Source: Cellvibrionales bacterium UBA2618 (GTDB taxonomy: Bacteria > Pseudomonadota > Gammaproteobacteria > Pseudomonadales > Porticoccaceae). From it: a stretch of DNA of 10,439 bases. This document shows positions 8,043 through 10,439 of this stretch, in pieces. The notes beneath the pieces were generated by a model that was given only the letters and a program-made list of their open reading frames with translations, ran no database searches and was not told where the DNA came from. The stretch is from the NCBI GenBank assembly GCA_002339165.1, contig DDJS01000055.1:7325-17763 (forward strand), written 5' to 3'. Numbering within the stretch: position 1 is the stretch's first letter; each line of letters starts with the position of its first letter. The position numbers and the translations under genes were made by a program.

Positions 8043-8074
8043 TTTTTTCACAGCCAATATACTGACAGCCACTA
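8025..8074 (+). repeat. Degenerate in-frame direct repeat across the patatin stop codon
   Basis: Two 18-nt units, 8025-8042 and 8043-8060, both start with TTTTTT and share ACAGCCA; they agree at 15 of 18 positions. A third core, ACAGCCACTA, lies at 8065-8074, spaced 15 nt from the second. Both spacings are multiples of three. The stop codon TAG of the first unit corresponds to TAT in the second, so the repeat is in phase with the patatin reading frame. Confidence 0.6.
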
Positions 8075-8087
8075 TGCTAAAGGAACT

Positions 8088-8510
8088 CTAAAATCCGCGT
8101 TTTCTCGGACGCTTACCGACTTTTTGCTTGGGCAATTTTTCGGGTGGTTCTGGCGCCACGGTTTCGGAGCATTTATAGCGTCTATTGACCGACTCGATCT
8201 CTGGTTTCTTTGGCATGGTCAAGCTACTGGCCGCCATCATTGATTCACGGTCCAGCGCCCAGCCCTCGGTGTAAAACTGACCCACCACACGAAAACGCAC
8301 CAGCGATTGATCTTCGGTATAGGGAATATCTCGATAAGTTTTATCGGGTGTCAGCAAGGTATTATTGACGACTTCCAACTCCACCAGTCGGGTGTCCGTA
8401 TCGAGAATCAAATCGCGGTCATCACAGGTTAGCTCTATTTTTTCGGCGCTGACCCAATGGCTCGCCAACAGGCCAACCGCGAAACAATAAAAGATCGTCA
8501 AGAATTTCAC
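8088..8510 (-). CDS. Small exported protein of unknown function
   Basis: I do not recognise this 140-residue protein. Residues 1-22 look like a Sec signal peptide: a Lys at position 2, a hydrophobic stretch, then WVSA before EK as a likely cleavage site. There is no lipobox, so the product should be periplasmic or secreted. The mature part has two Cys (in LTCDD and RYKCSE) that could form a disulfide, a stretch likely rich in beta strands (RLVELEVVNNTLL, VRFRVVGQFYTEGW), and a basic, Pro-rich tail (PEPPEKLPKQKVGKRPRKR). It starts with GTG at 8508-8510, with AAGGA 9 nt upstream. It converges on the patatin gene with a 45-nt gap and diverges from the next gene. Confidence 0.75.
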   Translation of the reverse strand: MKFLTIFYCFAVGLLASHWVSAEKIELTCDDRDLILDTDTRLVELEVVNNTLLTPDKTYRDIPYTEDQSLVRFRVVGQFYTEGWALDRESMMAASSLTMPKKPEIESVNRRYKCSETVAPEPPEKLPKQKVGKRPRKRGF

Positions 8511-8608
8511 GTTACCACGTCCTTACTCCGATTTTGAATGGATATTGACACAACCACTTCAACCTCAACCAACGCGAAGCCGACTCTACATTGGCATTCG
8601 CAATCAGC

Positions 8609-8614
8609 ATTATA
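8609..8614 (-). promoter_or_regulatory. Candidate -10 element for the exported-protein gene
   Basis: A perfect TATAAT lies on the minus strand about 95 nt before the GTG start at 8510. No clear -35 hexamer is found at the usual distance, so either the promoter is activator-dependent or the match is chance. The plus-strand sequence over the same spot reads TATAGTAAA (8611-8619), a 9-mer that recurs at 9313-9321. Confidence 0.3.
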
Positions 8615-8765
8615 GTAAAAGGGTCGACAGCACAGGTAGTTTATTTAGCCGAATGGAAAAGTTAGTTTGCTTTTATGCAACTATTCCCTTTTTTATTGAA
8701 CTAGTGCACAATTATGGATAAGGTTTTGTGAGCGTTTATATCAAATATCCCTTGGAGTCTGTCTG

Positions 8766-9173
8766 TTGGCACAAATTTCCAGAAATCTAGGTAATTCCCC
8801 GGCCGTCGTAGAGCAGGGAACTCGGCAGCAGCAACGCGTTGCAAAGCGCTATGATAATGCCGTAGAACCGCGTAGGCAGAGCCAACGCGTGGTCGATCAA
8901 CCTGAAGTATTTGCCCAAGAGCGCGGCTTAGCAGCGCGATTAGAAGCCGACCTGCTAGCCAAGCAATTGTTTGAAATGAAGGTACGGGATAGCCTCGCTG
9001 CAGAGCGACTCGCGACTAAAGTAGCCACCGCTGAGATAGCCATAGACGAAATAGAGCCCAAACAAATTGAAACACCGTCTATGCGACTCGATAAGCAGAT
9101 CGAGGAATTAATGGCCATTCAAAGCGACGCGCCGGTGCGCAACGAACCGCTTTTCGTCAATGTCACGGTGTAG
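8766..9173 (+). CDS. Charged, helix-rich protein of unknown function
   Basis: I do not recognise this 135-residue protein. It has no signal peptide or membrane segment, so it is probably cytoplasmic. It is rich in Ala, Glu, Gln and Arg. The middle (about 45-100, with EVFAQERGLAARLEADLLAK) looks strongly helical and may be coiled-coil. Residues 20-25 (RQQQRV) and 37-42 (RQSQRV) suggest a short internal duplication of period 17. The start is TTG 8766-8768, with TTGGAG at 8752-8757 and an 8-nt spacer made of TCTGTCTG. The good ribosome-binding site and the even amino-acid composition favour a real gene despite the rare start codon. It is divergent from the exported-protein gene, and no terminator is visible after it. 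Confidence 0.65.
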   Translation: MAQISRNLGNSPAVVEQGTRQQQRVAKRYDNAVEPRRQSQRVVDQPEVFAQERGLAARLEADLLAKQLFEMKVRDSLAAERLATKVATAEIAIDEIEPKQIETPSMRLDKQIEELMAIQSDAPVRNEPLFVNVTV

Positions 9174-9308
9174 CACTTCCTCCGCCCACAATATCAGCAC
9201 CCCTGTCGGCCACAGAACACTAAAAGAATTCCTTTCTGTTAGAAATTAATAGCGGCGCGATCAAGTTGCTAACGCGCAGAATATTTTTCACCACTGGCTA
9301 ATTAAAAC

Positions 9309-9348
9309 GCACTATAGTAAATACGTTAAAGTGCATCGCGCATAGTGC
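9309..9348. repeat. Inverted repeat GCACTAT / ATAGTGC
   Basis: GCACTAT at 9309-9315 is mirrored by ATAGTGC at 9342-9348, with a 26-nt interior. A second AGTGC at 9330-9334 can also pair with GCACT at 9309-9313, giving two mutually exclusive foldings or a spaced operator. The overlapping ACTATAGT (9311-9318) is itself palindromic. No transcript is proven. Confidence 0.45.
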
Positions 9349-9354
9349 TCTATC

Positions 9355-9368
9355 ACTGGCGAGCCAGT
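9355..9368. repeat. 14-bp near-perfect palindrome with trailing T run
   Basis: ACTGGC (9355-9360) and GCCAGT (9363-9368) form a perfect 6-bp inverted repeat around GA, followed by TTTAT. In RNA a 5-bp stem with a CGAG tetraloop is possible. The stem is short and the T run is weak for an intrinsic terminator, so an operator is equally possible. CACTGGC also occurs at 9292-9298, as a direct copy of the left arm. Confidence 0.4.
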
Positions 9369-9737
9369 TTTATAACCCACAGTACCTGCCCAATCACCCA
9401 AGAGTCACAACGCATGCTGAGTGTTTGCTCGTATGGGCGCATCTACCGACTACCTGATGACGTTCTACCCATGCTAAAAGGCATCCGGCAACCTTCCTTT
9501 AACCAACCGTGGCCTGCGGTTATATCCAAACGCAAAGCGACGGCATCGCAGCACGGACAAATCCTGTGTAATCACCAGTATTTACCACAACAGATCAAAA
9601 AACCGATAAAAATCATAATTCATTGATAATGAGATATTACCTCGTGTTCAGGAATAGACTATGATTGTCATGGGTCTATAGACGCTAAAGAACGCGATTT
9701 CAAGCAGTCGCTTTGGGTGAAATGCAACGTTGGGGCA

Positions 9738-9815
9738 GGGCAAAATCGGCAGCAGGGTTTGTCGTATTGTCGCCGCTATAGGCCCACGCAAAGTCTGTTG
9801 CCTTGTACAACAGGC
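9738..9815 (+). promoter_or_regulatory. Potentially structured 5' leader of the MBL-fold gene
   Basis: Two nested pairings, GGGC/GCCC (9738-9741 with 9782-9785) and CGGC/GCCG (9747-9750 with 9772-9775), enclose an open loop. They are followed by a hairpin, GTCTGTTG (9793-9800) with CAACAGGC (9808-9815), which has 8 pairs including one G-T and a 7-nt loop. The hairpin ends 12 nt before the Shine-Dalgarno and lacks a U tract, so it is not a terminator. An alternative GTCTG/CAGAC pairing (9793-9797 with 9815-9819) exists. The blocks GGGCAAA and ACGCAAAG recall the c-di-GMP-I riboswitch, but its receptor and 3' elements are not seen. Confidence 0.3.
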
Positions 9816-9827
9816 AGACGTATTTTC

Positions 9828-9833
9828 AGGAGG
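9828..9833 (+). promoter_or_regulatory. Ribosome-binding site AGGAGG
   Basis: A full AGGAGG lies 5 nt before the TTG at 9839-9841. It decides the start of the MBL-fold gene: the only other upstream initiation codon before the in-frame TAG at 9779 is a TTG at 9803 that lacks such a site. Confidence 0.85.
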
Positions 9834-9838
9834 GTAGT

Positions 9839-10439
9839 TTGCAGTTTAAATTTTGGGGAGTTAGGGGTTCAATTGCCGTGCCGGGTAGCGATACGCTCGG
9901 CTATGGCGGCAATACCACGTGCATAGAAGTTCGCGGTGACAACGGAGAGATCGTCGTTTTGGATGCTGGAACCGGTATCTTTCAACTCGGCAGGCAGTTG
10001 CTGCAAGAATCTGCCAATCAGATCCATCTATTTATTAGCCATACCCACTGGGACCATATCCAGGGCCTACCCATGTTTAAGCCGATTTTTGTGCCGGGCA
10101 ATCAAATCCAAATATATGGCCCAGTGGATCCACTCAGTCAACTCGGTATACAAGAGCGCTTAGCGATGCAGATGGATCGTCATTTCTTCCCCGTACAGCA
10201 GAGCGATCTCCAATCACAGGTTACTTTCAACGACTTGGTCGAGGGGCAAAGTGTCAAAGTCGGATCCTTAACCATCTCGAGTTTTTTGTTTAATCACCCA
10301 ATTATAAATTTCGGCTACAAAATAGACGATGGCAGCAAAAGTCTCATCTTCACTGGCGATCACGAATGGCCGGTCAACCCTCACGCGCCCAGCGATAGTG
10401 CTTTCGCAGCCAACCAACAAGTCATCGACAGGCGCCGCC
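9839..10439 (+). CDS. MBL-fold metallo-hydrolase (PhnP/cyclic-phosphodiesterase-like), 3' end outside window
   Basis: The visible 200 codons encode a metallo-beta-lactamase-fold hydrolase of the COG1235-like group. The N-terminus FKFWGVRGSIAVPG (3-16) and YGGNTTCIEV (22-31) are the hallmark opening of this group. The metal site shows HTHWDH (68-73), His153 in FNHPIINFGYKI and Asp174 in FTGDHE. Members are binuclear metal hydrolases that often act on phosphodiesters; the substrate here is unknown. No signal peptide is seen, so it is probably cytoplasmic. The start is TTG, set by a full AGGAGG and by the family N-terminus. The frame is open to the window end. About 100 more residues or an added domain could follow. 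Confidence 0.9.
   Translation, partial: MQFKFWGVRGSIAVPGSDTLGYGGNTTCIEVRGDNGEIVVLDAGTGIFQLGRQLLQESANQIHLFISHTHWDHIQGLPMFKPIFVPGNQIQIYGPVDPLSQLGIQERLAMQMDRHFFPVQQSDLQSQVTFNDLVEGQSVKVGSLTISSFLFNHPIINFGYKIDDGSKSLIFTGDHEWPVNPHAPSDSAFAANQQVIDRRR

Larger units (their letters stand above)
9174..9838. other. 665-bp stretch without a convincing gene
   Basis: No recognised protein or RNA gene lies here. A 70-codon plus-strand frame from ATG 9414 to 9626 (93 codons if opened from GTG 9345) has no recognisable motif and no good ribosome-binding site, so it is not called. The stretch does hold a cluster of inverted and direct repeats at 9292-9368, a perfect 10-bp palindrome GTCTATAGAC at 9674-9683, and a potentially structured leader at 9738-9815 ahead of the MBL-fold gene. 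A TATGAT at 9660-9665 could be a -10 element, but its -35 region is poor. Confidence 0.6.

Noticed and set aside
8545..8550. Perfect -35-like TTGACA on the plus strand
   Set aside because: No -10-like hexamer lies 16-18 nt downstream.
8831..8842. 12-bp palindrome GCAACGCGTTGC
   Set aside because: It lies within the coding sequence of the helical protein and is explained by codon content; no flanking structure supports a site.
9345..9626. 93-codon plus-strand frame (GTG 9345 or ATG 9414)
   Set aside because: It has no recognisable motif and no good ribosome-binding site, and its start overlaps the inverted-repeat cluster. A real small gene is not excluded.
9620..9632. Fur-box-like sequence TCATTGATAATGA
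   Set aside because: Only an 8-base half-site agrees with the Fur consensus. The second half does not, and the match to the 19-bp box is about 11 of 19.

Overview
The window looks like chromosomal DNA of a Gram-negative gammaproteobacterium with moderate G+C content, probably an environmental or marine one. The main evidence is the gene order, read on the minus strand: comEC, msbA, lpxK, kdsB. This is the core order known from Escherichia coli (ycaI-msbA-lpxK-kdsB), but without the small genes that sit between lpxK and kdsB there. No phage, insertion sequence, CRISPR array, rRNA or tRNA was seen. Taxonomy below class level cannot be read from the window.

Left part (1-3973, minus strand): a compact lipopolysaccharide operon. 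MsbA flips the lipid A core across the inner membrane. LpxK adds the 4'-phosphate of lipid A. KdsB activates Kdo as CMP-Kdo for the inner core. msbA and lpxK are 2 nt apart, and lpxK and kdsB are 29 nt apart. A strong sigma-70-like promoter (TTGTCA, 17 nt, TATGAT) lies in the 300-bp gap before msbA, so the operon can be transcribed independently of comEC. A tetranucleotide repeat, (TCTG)4, sits just behind kdsB at the window edge.

Middle (3975-8042): comEC, the inner-membrane DNA-uptake channel with a C-terminal metallo-beta-lactamase-type domain, runs on the minus strand. Head-to-head with it, on the plus strand, is a two-gene unit: a small flavodoxin-fold protein followed after 3 nt by a patatin-like phospholipase. 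The patatin stop codon lies inside a degenerate direct repeat whose 18-nt and 15-nt periods keep the reading frame.

Right part (8043-10439): a small exported protein of unknown function (minus strand, GTG start) faces a cytoplasmic, charged, helix-rich protein of unknown function (plus strand, TTG start) across a 255-bp divergent intergenic region. Then comes a 665-bp stretch without a convincing gene but with several inverted repeats and a potentially structured leader. That leader runs into the ribosome-binding site of a metallo-beta-lactamase-fold hydrolase (TTG start), which leaves the window incomplete.

I found no clear new multigene system. The best items for follow-up are the (TCTG)4 tract beside kdsB, the structured leader of the MBL-fold gene, the repeat across the patatin stop, and the two uncharacterised small proteins.
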